DNA from: Protonemura montana
Taxonomy: Eukaryota > Arthropoda > Insecta > Plecoptera > Nemouridae
Assembly: GCA_947568835.1 (NCBI GenBank)
Contig: OX387605.1
Coordinates: forward strand, 14,202,418 to 14,266,417
Length of the DNA: 64,000 nucleotides
Direction: 5' to 3'
The first letter of the stretch is position 1; every line of letters begins with the position of its first letter. The position numbers and the translations under genes were made by a program. Under the pieces are notes generated by a model. That model saw nothing but the letters and a program-made list of their open reading frames with translations. It was not told where the DNA came from and made no database searches. Positions 1-12,677 of the stretch are shown here, piece after piece.

Positions 1-1097
1 GCGAGATCATGCGCCGTAATGTGGATACCTGTCTTGCTTTATCACCCCGGGCTCAGTGACCAGTTGGAGAATAACCACTGCCAATACCAATTCGATCTGG
101 TTGTTACGAAGAATTCAATCTACTGTCTCGGCCATTATGATTAGCATAACTCATGGTAATTGCGATGTGAAATCGATGTGTAATTGATTTGATTTGATTG
201 AGAGTATGCATATATTTATCTGATTTGGTCAACAATGCGTCTAGTATCAATAGTTGAACTATGTAAATTAGTGGCGATAGCAATTGAGTGAGCTGACAAA
301 AATCCAGTCATGTCAAAATCGCTGTCAAATTTCACTTTTCGGCTGGCATCAACCAACCAATCAACCATCTTTAGTCATCTCCGTGAACCAAATTATTTTT
401 GCCTCGTCCTTCAATCACTCATGATATCTTTCTCAACAGACCACACTAACTTCAGACAACACAGTGCACCATGAAACAAGACAACTTGATGTAAACCATT
501 ACTTCATACAATTTTCCGAGGCAATAATGAAAGCCACGCAGTGTACATCCGGGTGTACCAAATTTTAATTGCGCACGGTGCGATGTGGCGTCAGCCTGTG
601 CGTTTGCTTGGATGTAAATTCTCTGACATCGGCGGACCAAGTTTCAGAGAGCGAGCTAGCCGCTGGCGAGGGTCTCGACTGAGTCGACGCGAGACAGTTG
701 CTATCACAACACGTCACTTTCCGATGGCAGGCTGCAATTCACTCTGCTAGTGTCTGTAGCCTAAAGAGAGCCGTGCAGACCGAGGAGTGGTATTCTAATG
801 CATCCCTTTTCGATCGCTAGATTTATCCACCATGCTATGAAATCCTCCGTTAGAGGGGACCCAACTGAGGGTTTCCGCTAGTGCAGAAATCGCGTTTCAC
901 TCTTCCACTTCAAATTCTTATATGACGTTGTCAAACATTCCGTTGATGCCAGTGCCTTTTCTTTGCTCTTTTCTAAGTCACCATATTGGTATTATCACCG
1001 ATTCAGGACAGTAAAATTGTGAACTCGAAGCGATTTCTACCCTTTCCATGCCGACTTAGATTTCAGCCAAATAATAGTATCCTTACACACTGCCCAG

Positions 1098-1235
1098 TAT
1101 TCATGCATTCACCTGTGCAGCGACCACTCTTCAGCTACCAAGTTCCTCTCCGTGGTGTGCATGCCATGGCCCTCGGACCAGCTCCACTAGACAGAGATAT
1201 CACTCGGACATCGAACGGAAATCGTTCGCTAAATG
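1098..1235 (+). other. Possible coding exon, unidentified
   Basis: The stretch follows an acceptor-like CACTGCCCAG and ends at a donor-like ATG|GTAATT. Between them one plus-strand frame is open and reads like protein, with an ATG at 1103 (MHSPVQRPLFSYQVPLRG at its start). I recognise no family. No partner exon was identified on either side. It could be a real exon of an unseen plus-strand gene, an untranslated exon, or a chance open frame. Confidence 0.2.
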
Positions 1236-4200
1236 GTAATTACCGCTTCGTGGCACACGATATGATGTGTGGTCCACTGCGGCGATTCATTAGAGAGAAT
1301 TTTGTACCTTGCAGTGCAACCAAGCCGCGGATGACTGATACACATTTGAAGGAAATGGACTGTGATAGTTTTTAAATCTGTCCGTTAGCCAAGTAGTTAA
1401 ATCACGTTTTGTTGATGAGTAATTGTCTCCCGTTTTACAGTTTTAATCGTGAGATTTTTTGTGTGTTTGGATCGCAGCACGCAATTGTTTTGTTATAGGT
1501 GTTGAATGTGCTGGATGAAGGAGCTGATGCTCGAAAACTAATGTGCTTCAAACTCCATCATAGACTTGTTTGAGTTTTGAACCTACCCACAGTAAAGTTA
1601 TGCCCCAAAGAGTAACAGGACAGGACACCCACACGATGCCATATCGGTGTAATAGGTTCAAACAGCTTAGCTAAGTTGGCGATCTTTACCAGTTCAAGTC
1701 GCGAAAACTGTGTAATTTGTCTCGATAACATGTCGGCGATAATATTTTTGCCTACAAAAATTCGAGCTCCATTTTTGGGCGCCCTCGTACCAATCTGTCT
1801 CCCCTAATCTGTGCACCGCCCAACGCAAAGATTCAACGAGCACACTATAACACACATAGTATTTATGAGATGATAATTTGGCGCGGTGAATGCCGAGTGC
1901 AGATGCTACGTGATATGCGGTGTGGCCTCACTTTATGCAGGTGATATTATGCTGAATGTTCGACAGCCGCGGGAATATTTTGTTGGAATAATCGCGATCT
2001 ACGTGCAGCTTCTGCTGAGGAATGGCGCGTGCATGGTGTGGTGTCTGCAAAATACTTTGCAATCTTTTGTTTGGCTTGGCCAGGGGTCAAAGAGGCTCAT
2101 CGAGAAGTCGAAGACGCCGGGCAAAAGACCAGTGGTGCCCTGAGAGGTTGAATATATTACGTTTTGAAAAACCCAACGAGACATTTTTTTTTTTTAACTT
2201 GAAAGTCGTTTTGTACTAGGTATTTTGCAGAAAAACGTAGCAAGTCTGTGAGATTGATCTGAAACCATCCCAAGGAATCAAGCTCAAAGTAACTCTAATT
2301 CGACTCGATTGAGCAATTCGCCTCATTCTATGACAAATAGCTAGTAACAAAACGAGAGATCCATACTAATTAATTTAACTTCTGATCGCCTGAATCTTAT
2401 CGTATCGCCCATCGATCAGATGATCGGTAATGATGGAAATTAGTCGGCGAACAGATTCTGTGGACACTTCCATGTCCGCGTGCTCGTGACGAGATGAGAG
2501 TCTAGCTTTCCACGCGAGTGCGTCCAGCCTTTGGCCCAGCCAGAAGGAGGCTGGAGCCGGCCACCGGCCCGGACCAGAGCTTAGGTATCTCGACAGAGAT
2601 CTGTGTACACCGGACCGAATCACAGATACAAATTAAATAAACTCGCCGCTGGCAAGAACTCGCGGGTTCGGAATGTTTATCGATCGAATTAATTTGAATA
2701 GAAAATGTGATCGCGCTCCACGTCGATTTCTTGAGCGCGATTCGTGATTGTGTGCGTACAGAATCTCGATGCCGAGTGCGTAGCAACTCAAGCGATGTTT
2801 GGGAGAGATTGGTAATGAGTTATGTGCGATTCACGCAGATTGTCTAGCACCTTTTCTCAAGATTGCATCTATTCTGGCGGTCGAGAGCAAACATGTATAT
2901 TTTCTGGTCAAAATTTTTTCCACGCTGTTGTTTTTATCAATTTTCAATCAACCAGGGTGGTTGGTAAGATTGGTAACGGGTATCCTCTATGTTAACTGAA
3001 GACCTTTATTTTTGTTCTTAGAAATAAGAAATTTGTCAAGGCAAGTCAGTAGTCACTGAACGTATCAGGTAGGTTTGCTGGTACCTGGTACTGTTTTTGT
3101 TAAGCTTCGCACATGCGCGTCAATGTTGAGTTCCAGGACTTAGATTCATTCACTAGTCCGAGTCTTGAACGCGATTTCGGCCTCCAAATGGTCCATGAGG
3201 GACGGAACGAAACAAAAAGAGGTCTAAAAACTAAAATGCTTAGAACAACATCCGAGTTGAAATGGGAGCAAACGCGAACTAGAAATCTATAAAATCCATT
3301 AGTGAGCTGCTCCGCGGATCCAAATTTAAACCGGGGAGTCAATCACAATAAATCTTGGACTAATGAAGGTCCAGCCAGCCACGCAGTGGTCGTCGGCGCA
3401 TAATTGGCAAACCTTTGATAGATATGTTATACTCTTACTGTCCATGCAAATTTTTATTATCTCTTTGGGGTACATTTTGTGATTTTTGTTCCTTGAAAGT
3501 GGAATGTTTGTCGAAAGACTTATTTTCTCAAAGCGGTCAGCAACAATTATAAACAGATTTCTGTATGTTCGATGTAAATTGCAAACAATATTACGTCTAA
3601 CGTTCTTGTTTACGTATCTAGGACAAGCGTTTCATTCAGCGTAACTATCGAATGTCAATTTCATTTGACATAAATGCGATTTCTAACTCGTCCGGACGAG
3701 TACAGGGTTTTTATTGATTACAATATTGTTTCATCTTTATTCGTAAGACGTAACGCAAAATATATGATCTGCTTTGAAAATCACAATGGAACTAGAAGCA
3801 TAAACCTAGAAGAAGCTAATTACTGGAAAGGAGTTTTTTTAACTGCAGCTGTGAAAACCCTACTTGCGCCAGCCCAGCTATGACCTTTATTTGGTGCGAC
3901 ATTTTGGAGTAGAATAGATGTCAAATCATTTTAATATTGACATTTATTTATTCTACGGCAAAACTGACGCCTGGAGGTAACATATTTATCAAAGTGAAAT
4001 CCACAGATCAGAGTTATGGTCAGCTGAACAAAAATATTTCTATTCAATATATAAAAAAATGTAAAAGATACCAACATTTTCAATAACTGAGACGATACTG
4101 ACGATACTGTGTGTTCCTCAATGATCCAAATCTATTATCAGTTTTGCACAGGCCCAATAAAAGTCCACCTCTGGCCTTCGTCGGTGCACGAACATGTTCC

Positions 4201-7200
4201 TAAAACTTAATTATTTACTCTCGGCCCGTCGTGAATGACAGTTGCCCGATTGCCTCTTGTTGGGCCCAGACATCCGAATGGACCAACCAACAATCAGTGA
4301 CCGGCATCCTGATTGTGTAGCAAACTATAAAATGATTGGCACGCTCAGTAATTTCTTTGACGATCTCAACAAAAATTCCTTTAAAAAAGTTTGATAAATC
4401 GACCGTTTTTTAAACTAATATGGGGTCAAAGTTTAGATTGTCGATCATGCTAATTCGAGGCCCAGGTCGAATATTTAATCTAAATTTCTACAGTTTATAG
4501 AAATTAATATTACTTGAATCGATGATGGATGAACGTTACATCGCCCATGTCAAGCAGAGAATCTGAACACGATTCCTCTAGTTGAACAATTAGTACGACT
4601 GCAACATGACGTGAGTGGGAAAGAGAAAGATAGCATACAGAAGACGATTAGGCAAGCGACTACAATGATGATGCATTTTAAATCATCTTCTTCCTTTCGG
4701 AATCATTAAATCATGAACCCATATGGAGCAGTCGTACCTACACAATGTAACACGAATCATCCTTTATTCATGATCATGAAATTTATCAAATAACAAACAT
4801 GCTTCATCGTGAGGTGTTGATAGCTAAGATTAATCCACCTTGAATGGAGTTATGCCGGCAAAAGCTACAATACGATCATGTATCACAGTGCAACGTAAGG
4901 CTACTAACTGTATAGATTGAAATACTTTCCAGGTATCTGCAGTATATAAGTCTGAAGAAACGAGACGAGAGTATTAGCAAGTGTACATGAAATTGCTTGA
5001 TGATATTTTGTTGGCGAGATTAAGCCGTTGATGCTTTGCTTTCCTTGCTGTGGTCGCTGCAGATAAATGCTCCGCGATTGCCCGTTTCGGGATCCTGTTT
5101 TTTCGCCAATGGGTACCTATGGCGGGGCGAATGAGACAATGGCAGTAATGACTCGGATCTCATCTCAAAGAGATCAGCACGAAGTCAGCACGCAGGCGAG
5201 AATCTATTGTTTTCCCCCAGCTTCTGGCTTGCTGTGAAATTGATTATTAGTAATTCGAATCTCAACTACCGCACTCGCAAAGATCGACGATATATCTTAC
5301 GAATTTCCTTAACGAGTGCTGCAGACCTTCAGCTTCAATAAAAATCGAGCATTCGATCTCGATGTATTTATTTTCTGAGCCTTCTCTCCCGTCGGATTTT
5401 CGTATGATACAATTTTTTGCTTGCATTTTTTACCAAATTACCAATTTGCGACCGACCGACTTGGTAATCTTTTAGCGCCATCTTAATTTAAAAATCGGAC
5501 CTATTAATTTACTAAAAGTTGATGTCCCATAAATAATAACGCTGTCATGATACCGTACTTATTTCATTTGCGGCTACTTCTTGCACTGTGTCTTTTGCTA
5601 CGACAAAAGTACCACATTTATAAATCAGAATCTACTCGACAGCCGCCTAACAGTAACGACCTTTACTATCAAAAGACGCCGGCTCAATCATCCCCTCAAC
5701 CGTTTAATCGCTCGCCTCCCTAAAAATCTAATCAACCCCATTCATCATTCAATCAACCCCTAAACGCTGTGATGGAAGGTATCCACGCCAATCTTCAAAT
5801 CAGTCCGATGCATGAAATTAGCATATGTATTGCTTCCCATTGTATTGTAATATGTAAGGTTTCTGATAGGAGTATAAAAAAACTATTCAATCGCGACTGA
5901 CTAATAATGTTCTTGTTGAGATAATATTGTTACGGCGATGGACAATGCGATAGAGTGTAAGACAAAACTCTTCGCCCTCGATACGTGGAACTGATGGAAC
6001 TGCTCTCATATGTTTATGAGCAGGTACCTAACCCAAGGCAAGTGGTGTTCTCGCGGTGAACTTACGAGATCTAGTCCTTTGGGATCGCTTAGAACGTATA
6101 GGTTAATTTCGTCGCACGCGTAACAGTGAACTACCATGCGTGGTATACCTAAACTTAATGAGAGTTTTTAGTAAAGGTGTACGGTACGCACTTTGCTAGG
6201 TAACATTTAGTATCCACGAAGTAAGGCGTGGGGATTTCGACAGAGCCGGTTGGGGTAAACGAGGGGAAGATCTTCTTGCCGGTTTGAATGTCAAGACTCA
6301 AGAATATGGAAAAGGCTAAGCGTCTTAAAAATTGCTAGATGAATTATAGGTGAGGAACAGTTGGATGATATATTCGAATAAAGGAGTTCGGTGAAAGAAA
6401 AACTTACACAACCGTTATAATTATACTTATAATAACTTTTTATATTTTAATTAAATACAAAGATATCTTTTCAAAATATCTAATCGATGGCTGGTAAATT
6501 ATCAGTTGGAATGATATATATTTATTTTAGCCAATCTGAAATTAATGCATTCTTATAAGGCACAAAGAAAAAAAGACTATCATATTATTTAGCAACAACG
6601 GCAATATATCAGTTGAAATTAAAGTTATTTCGTACACTCCTGATTTAATGCCTTCACTGTAGGTATCCCCATTGCGCATTGACCGAGCCCAATTGCACAC
6701 CATAATTTTAAAACAATTACCTTTTCAGCAGAAACAAATTCGGTTGAATAGTTATTTCGGTATATACGTCTATAACCCACACCGAGCATGCCGTTGCTAT
6801 TTCTAAAACAACAGCTGTCGAGAAAGTTGTAACAATCTGCATCTTATTGAATTAGATGGTAATCAATTTGTTGTTCAAGCCGATAAGTTATGCGATGTCC
6901 ATCGCGGAAAGAATGTCTGTAATCGGCGTCGACTACCGTTGTCAAGATGTCGAGGCTAGGCCACGCACGGACGAAGCGTCCTCCACCAGCCCGGTATTTT
7001 GCTACAGATTATCGATGATGATTACCGATCAGATCACTTTGCTCTCAGGCTCAAAGACAGAGCCGACGAAATCTGGTGGCAGAGTCCAAATAACGCGGCC
7101 ACTACAGCCTGATACCCTTCGATCTGTCGACTCTACGCTATGTAATCGTAGAGCGAACCATAAATATATGCTCATTTGATGGGCGATTTCGTAATGGAGC

Positions 7201-10200
7201 CGTGAGCTGATAGAACTTTTCGTCACTCTTTTAAATACTCTGAGAAAACGTTGTACGTTTTCAAGCAACATACCTATATCATTCCTACCACTGTATTCAA
7301 GTGTCTGTAACAATCCGTTAGTGATGTTAAAGCTGACGTTAGTGATGCTAAATGTTAAAATGCTTTTTTGAGCACATCATTCCGAAATGCCTAACTATTA
7401 CACCTATAACACACAATTGAGCGATCTATAGATAATGATGATGACATGTCTTAACATGCTTGTGTCCCTTCCAGAGATTCGTTATCATTAATATCATCGC
7501 CATAAAACTCGAAAGAGAGCCTTTTTCGTCGTCAATTGGACCACTTCTTGGCATGTCTTCGGCCGATGGCAGCGCACACCCACGCATGAGAGGCTGAGCC
7601 GGTCAATTACACCGAATTGATGTTCCTAGTCGAATCTCGATGATCTGGCCGAGCCGAATGTGCTGCTGCTGATTTTATACCCACTTTAACGACGCTTCGA
7701 TAATTCGAACAGTTTTTTTAATGGCACACTTGCTCCGAGACGCCTAGTAAAAAATCGCTAGTCGCGGAGGGAAATCATTTTACAATCGGCTGAAGGAACG
7801 GAACGATTTTAAGAGGGCACATTAAACGTAGTTAATAGCTAATGAGCAAAAATTAATTACTGAGTTGTGGAATTTGCCAGTTTTTTGTTGTACTTTTTGT
7901 ACCTCAAGGTTGGCTCTTATTTGTAAAAATGCAAGTTTTATATTTTTGCATATTTTTTTACGTTTACAGAGTTATAATGAGCACACTACTATGTTGTAGA
8001 CTGGCTTCACCATTTAATTATGAATTAGCTAAATCCTCGTTCACCTAGAGCTGTTTAGTAAAAAAACTAAAGCCAAATGCCTTCAATCGATGACAAGTTA
8101 TACCTACTTAATGGTTAGATATACCACGATATACCAATTATGATATGAATGCATGACTCATAAAGATTTCAATGCACTTGCATGTGTTTCAGCTTGTTAT
8201 CAACTAATTAAATCATGTAATTGTCAGGTATTCAGCATCCTGCGGTATTTAGAGATGGCCTTACCTCACACATGTGCGTACAGGTACGCGTCTAGGTACG
8301 CACTAGGGCACGCACTCTAACGCACGTTGGTCAAACGCAGACGCAATGTCGCGATCGTGTGTGTCGACAGTACACTTTGGAGACACAACGTGTTTGAACA
8401 GTTACATTATACTGTTTGCTTTGGTGTCCAGAGACAAAAGGCTTCAGTTAGAAAGAATGGGTACAGATAAGGGTTGAGGTTTGATCAGATCTGATGACAC
8501 GGATAGGAGATGGATTTGGAGACATTTTATTGCGTAAAGCTAACGTGGAGTCGGAACTACTGGGTATCATTTTATTGATCTGATAAAAGTAAAAGTAAAC
8601 AATTTGTTGATTATCGATTTTTAAGAGGATTGATTATTTACGTGTGGATATAACAATGTTGATTATTTTTTTCCGAATGCAATCTTACTCGATCTTACTC
8701 GTGCAGACGCTAAACAAGAATGACTAATGTGCATATTTCGATTTCCCCTGCTGCGATTTACAATCTCGATCCAATTTACCACTCACACACGATAATGCAC
8801 TTTGCAGATGCATGTCACAGAATGCACTACACATGATCTGCAATCGATCACTCTCATTACAATGTAATTTTTCTCTGCATTGTTCCACGTCGGTATTGTT
8901 TAGCCGTTGAACCGGGCGAGGCAGAGAACATTCTCTGGATCTGTTGTCGATGCCTTGGTTCGATTTATACGGGTTTTATGGCCATGTCGCTGGTTTACCT
9001 TCCCACAACACTAACATGGTTGACCCGCCACATTTGGTCTCACCTTGCCCGCTCGTGATTCCCAGGTGTGATTATTCTCTAGGCATCATTAGTTGATGAT
9101 AACTCTGATAACATTGGTGTATACTTTGGTCGAGATTGCTGGTCAATTTGGAGCCTCAACTTCGGGTCAGCAGCGAGGACCTCGATCTTCTCTGGAGGAG
9201 CGTGAGTTACGTGGTGATGAAGTATCTCAGAATGTGAAAGATGAGGAACTATGTGAGATAAGATCGTGGACCGACGATTAGATCATAGATTTTGCAATTT
9301 TTTTTTCGTTTTTTGAAGAGAGCGAATACACAATTATTCTAAGAATCCTCTACAAAACAATTTGCTGGTACTTTCCTTTTGAATTTGTTGCTCTTGGATA
9401 GGCAATTACTGTTATCCTTACTATTTTTTTTATCGTAATTTTTTTTTTTATTAAAATTTGTTTAAAATACCGGTGTCTTATCTCAGTTTTGCTGTAACAG
9501 TTTCCAACCTTACAACATATTTAAACAGATACAGTAAACAGCTTAGAAGAGAGAAGAGAGTTGAAGACCATGTGGATCGATTGTATTTATTTTTCGTAAT
9601 TAATCATGTGTGACTAGATTACCTGCCATAAAACCGAAGGTATTACAGTGTTCAGACCTAAGCCGGAAGGCAAACACTGCCGTGTGTTTGTGTGTGTGTG
9701 CTCCTCACGCTTCGACAATCAGCCAATTAATTACATGTGTTTGTCGATTAAAACACCCAAATCCATATTCTCACAATTTCCACACGCGATTAACGCCCTC
9801 GCATAAATTTGTTATCGATCAAACGCGATCAGGTCTGGATCAAAAATTGGTCGGCGTATAATCATGGTTTCAGAAATGTATTTAGAAATACGTTCCCACA
9901 TGTCAAGTCATGCTGGAACTACGTAAAGAGTCTTACCTGATGATCCAGTAAACTTTCAGCATCACGAAGAATTCTCTTCAGATTATCTGTTACAAATGTC
10001 TTCAACTAATTTCACAATTAAATGTCCATTCAAAGAATCTTAAAAATAAATCACTTGACAGTCGTATCGTGCAACACAGCAGAAATCGTCACCTTGCCGT
10101 GGCAAAAACTCGCCCTCAAATTTCTGCACTTCATCATCAAAACTAAACATTACATTCACTAACACATTTATTAATGACCAACCACTTTCGAACGCCGAGT

Positions 10201-10744
10201 CGATTATTACTAGCAAGTACAGTACGTACCACCACACGGGAGTGAGACCATTGCTTATATCTATACAAAACCAACAAAACCTCGACGTTTGTTTCACCCC
10301 CAGCGGAAGCCACGGCGTCTACTGGCAACGTTCAGCACGGCACCACACGCAAGAGTGCATCCTGTGAACCATGAATGACTCGACGGACCGACCGCCACCA
10401 CTCAGCACTCGGTTCCCTGCACAACGAGCCACGTGCCCGCGCAACGAGCACGTGTACTCGACAACTAGGTACGTGCACTACAGGTAATGGTCAAAATCAC
10501 GCGACGCCGCTCGCCCTCGAACACGATCAACGGCGCTCACTCCGATTTGGAAAGCAAACTAATTGCTCGGTGCGTTTAAAAAAAAACGCGATCTATTCAT
10601 TAAAAATAATTTGAGTTGGCGAGAAATGTTGATTGTATACCTGTCTATGGATATAGATTTAACTTGTCATTCATCATCACAAAGCTGACTCACAATAATC
10701 GATTTCTATCATAAAAAATTCATGGAGATTCTTTATTCATAGAA

Positions 10745-11050
10745 AACGGGCGTCTATAAAGGTGCAGCGCGCGTTCACGATGACAGCCGTCGACGTACAT
10801 GTTGGGTCGCCGTCGACAATACGACGCCGCGCACGTGTCTCAAGCTGACGGACGGCACAGCACACACCGTGGCAGCTGCTGCTAAGACCGCGCCGGACGA
10901 CGCCGTTGAGAGGACTGACAGCTCGAGCGGTGCCGAGCGCCGACTTCGGCCGTCCCGTGGCACACGACGAGCGGCCCGACACAGCTGCTGTGCGCCGCGA
11001 GCGGCGACAGGACGATAGGCTGAACCATGACAAGGTCCTGCAGGCTGCAT
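10745..11050. other. GC-rich, CpG-dense island, open in several frames
   Basis: About 300 bases are strongly GC- and CpG-rich against an AT-rich background, so several frames stay open by composition alone. The longest minus-strand frames (about 100 codons) are rich in Arg, Ala and Ser with no recognised domain. A plus-strand frame ends close to a donor-like TTAGGG|GTAGGT. It may be a promoter or CpG island, an untranslated first exon, or part of an old repeat. No coding call is made. Confidence 0.3.
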
Positions 11051-12602
11051 CCATGTTAGGGGTAGGTTCACCATAGTCCTAAAAACCGTCGGTGTACGAT
11101 CAAGGGGTTAAAGTCAGCCTGGCCCTGGATGACCAGTGACCACAAATTATGGGATTTAGTTGCAGGGTACGCGCGAAAAGTAGCCACTCATCGAGCGTCG
11201 TTGTTTTATTTCTTGAGCCGCTTTTGTATTTCCGCGACCAACCTCGATGTCGTGTGACAGACGAATGAGTTCGTGGTGTCTTCTTGTTTTCTTATCTTGT
11301 GGAAAGCGATGTATGCGTTGGAACTCACCCTCTCCTTGACCTTCAACCCGATTATGTGGCAAAAATCAACTCTTTGACCACAGATTCATGTTGGTCGTGC
11401 CAACGATTGGAAACTATTGATATTTGGGCACGTGGTTGGGTCCGATTCCTGCGTTTTTAGTTACATCAGGCAGGGCGAACGGCCACCTCTTCTAAAATCA
11501 GGTAAAAACTGATAGGCATATAACCCAAAGGGCTGAAAAGTTGGAATTAACGAGAATCCAAATAATCATAAATCCTGATGTGTCACATAATTTGTAAGAA
11601 AACATAGGATTAGGAAAGTTGGAGAAAATTTCCTTTGGGGTAGTGGCGTCGTTCTTTGTCAGCGACGACGTTGATATTGTTGTTATCCAGGAAACACATG
11701 CAGTTTTGATGCAGTTTCATATCAAAAGTATAAAGAAATTGGATTAGTTCAAATTTGTTTAAATGGTGTGGCTCCGATTTTCGGAATTCTAACCTTGCTG
11801 CTCAATTTCAGTATAAGTCTTGTCATGCACGACAATAATTGTAATTATTTCCAGATTCCATAAGTCACTAGGAGCCAACATTTAAAAAATAACACTTATT
11901 TAGGTATCCCTGTCACGACCTTGTTTAGCCGCGGAGGTAGGCTTTCATCCCAACTGTTGTGTAGTACTAATTGCCTACCAGACTTAATGAGGGGTACACA
12001 GGAAACTTTCAGTACAAACATTCAAAATTACAAATCCGTCAGCATAATCGACTGAATAGTAAATATCATTGAACTCATCATGATTTTTTTTCATGTGGTG
12101 AACAGATAGTTTTACCAAATCACACAAGTTATTTTAGCCGATCAAAAAAGGTTAACATATAAGGAATGACTTAGCATACAACTATGCTTATGTTATGATT
12201 GCGTGACTATGGTAGAACTACCAATGTTCTAGAACAGCGTCTTAAGAATAACGAGCTTAAATGGTACAAACTGTTGCGCAAAATGGCCTAGATTTATTTC
12301 TGAATTTCCTCGTTGCATCCTTGCGAGCTGGGCCAGTAGGGACGTTTTAAGGGCCGACAAACTCCTTAGAACTGACTAATACACTTATACATAAACGTAA
12401 CAAAAACGTAATTGCAAATGTAACTCGAAAATGCATATTATTTAATTATAACAAATATAATGAATATGCACAGATCGTAAAGTTATGAATCATAACTATA
12501 CCTCATAATATACCATCATAAGATACCTTATAGAAGAAAAATAGGTACAAAAATATATAACAGAAAATTGCATTATTAGCGTAAAAGAGTACAATCGTTT
12601 TA

Positions 12603-12677
12603 TCACAAGTCTTGTTCTTCTTTTTTGAAGTGCTCGCATGCACTCACATTAGTTTCATCAAACATTCTCAGGTGGAT
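12603..12677 (-). CDS. SPG21: Maspardin exon 6 (stop codon)
   Basis: This final exon encodes 24 residues ([20 protein letters not shown] and EQDL) and a TGA stop. It is too short to stand out as an ORF and was found from the acceptor ATTGTTGCAG| and frame continuity with exon 5. The acidic/lysine-rich tail is shorter than in vertebrates. Confidence 0.85.
   Translation of the reverse strand: MHLRMFDETNVSACEHFKKEEQDL

Larger units (their letters stand above)
1..12602. other. Gene-poor intergenic DNA, 12.6 kb
   Basis: No convincing gene was found in this stretch. Open frames are short, mostly lack ATG starts, and show no family I recognise. It contains AT-rich DNA with short homopolymers, a run of loosely repeated GTACGC/GCACGC words at about 8275-8345, and a GC-rich island at about 10745-11050. 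One coding-like stretch at 1098-1235 is listed separately. The right end is the 3' flank of maspardin: an AATAAA hexamer on the minus strand at 12293-12298 is about 300 bases beyond the stop codon and could be its poly(A) signal. Confidence 0.5.
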
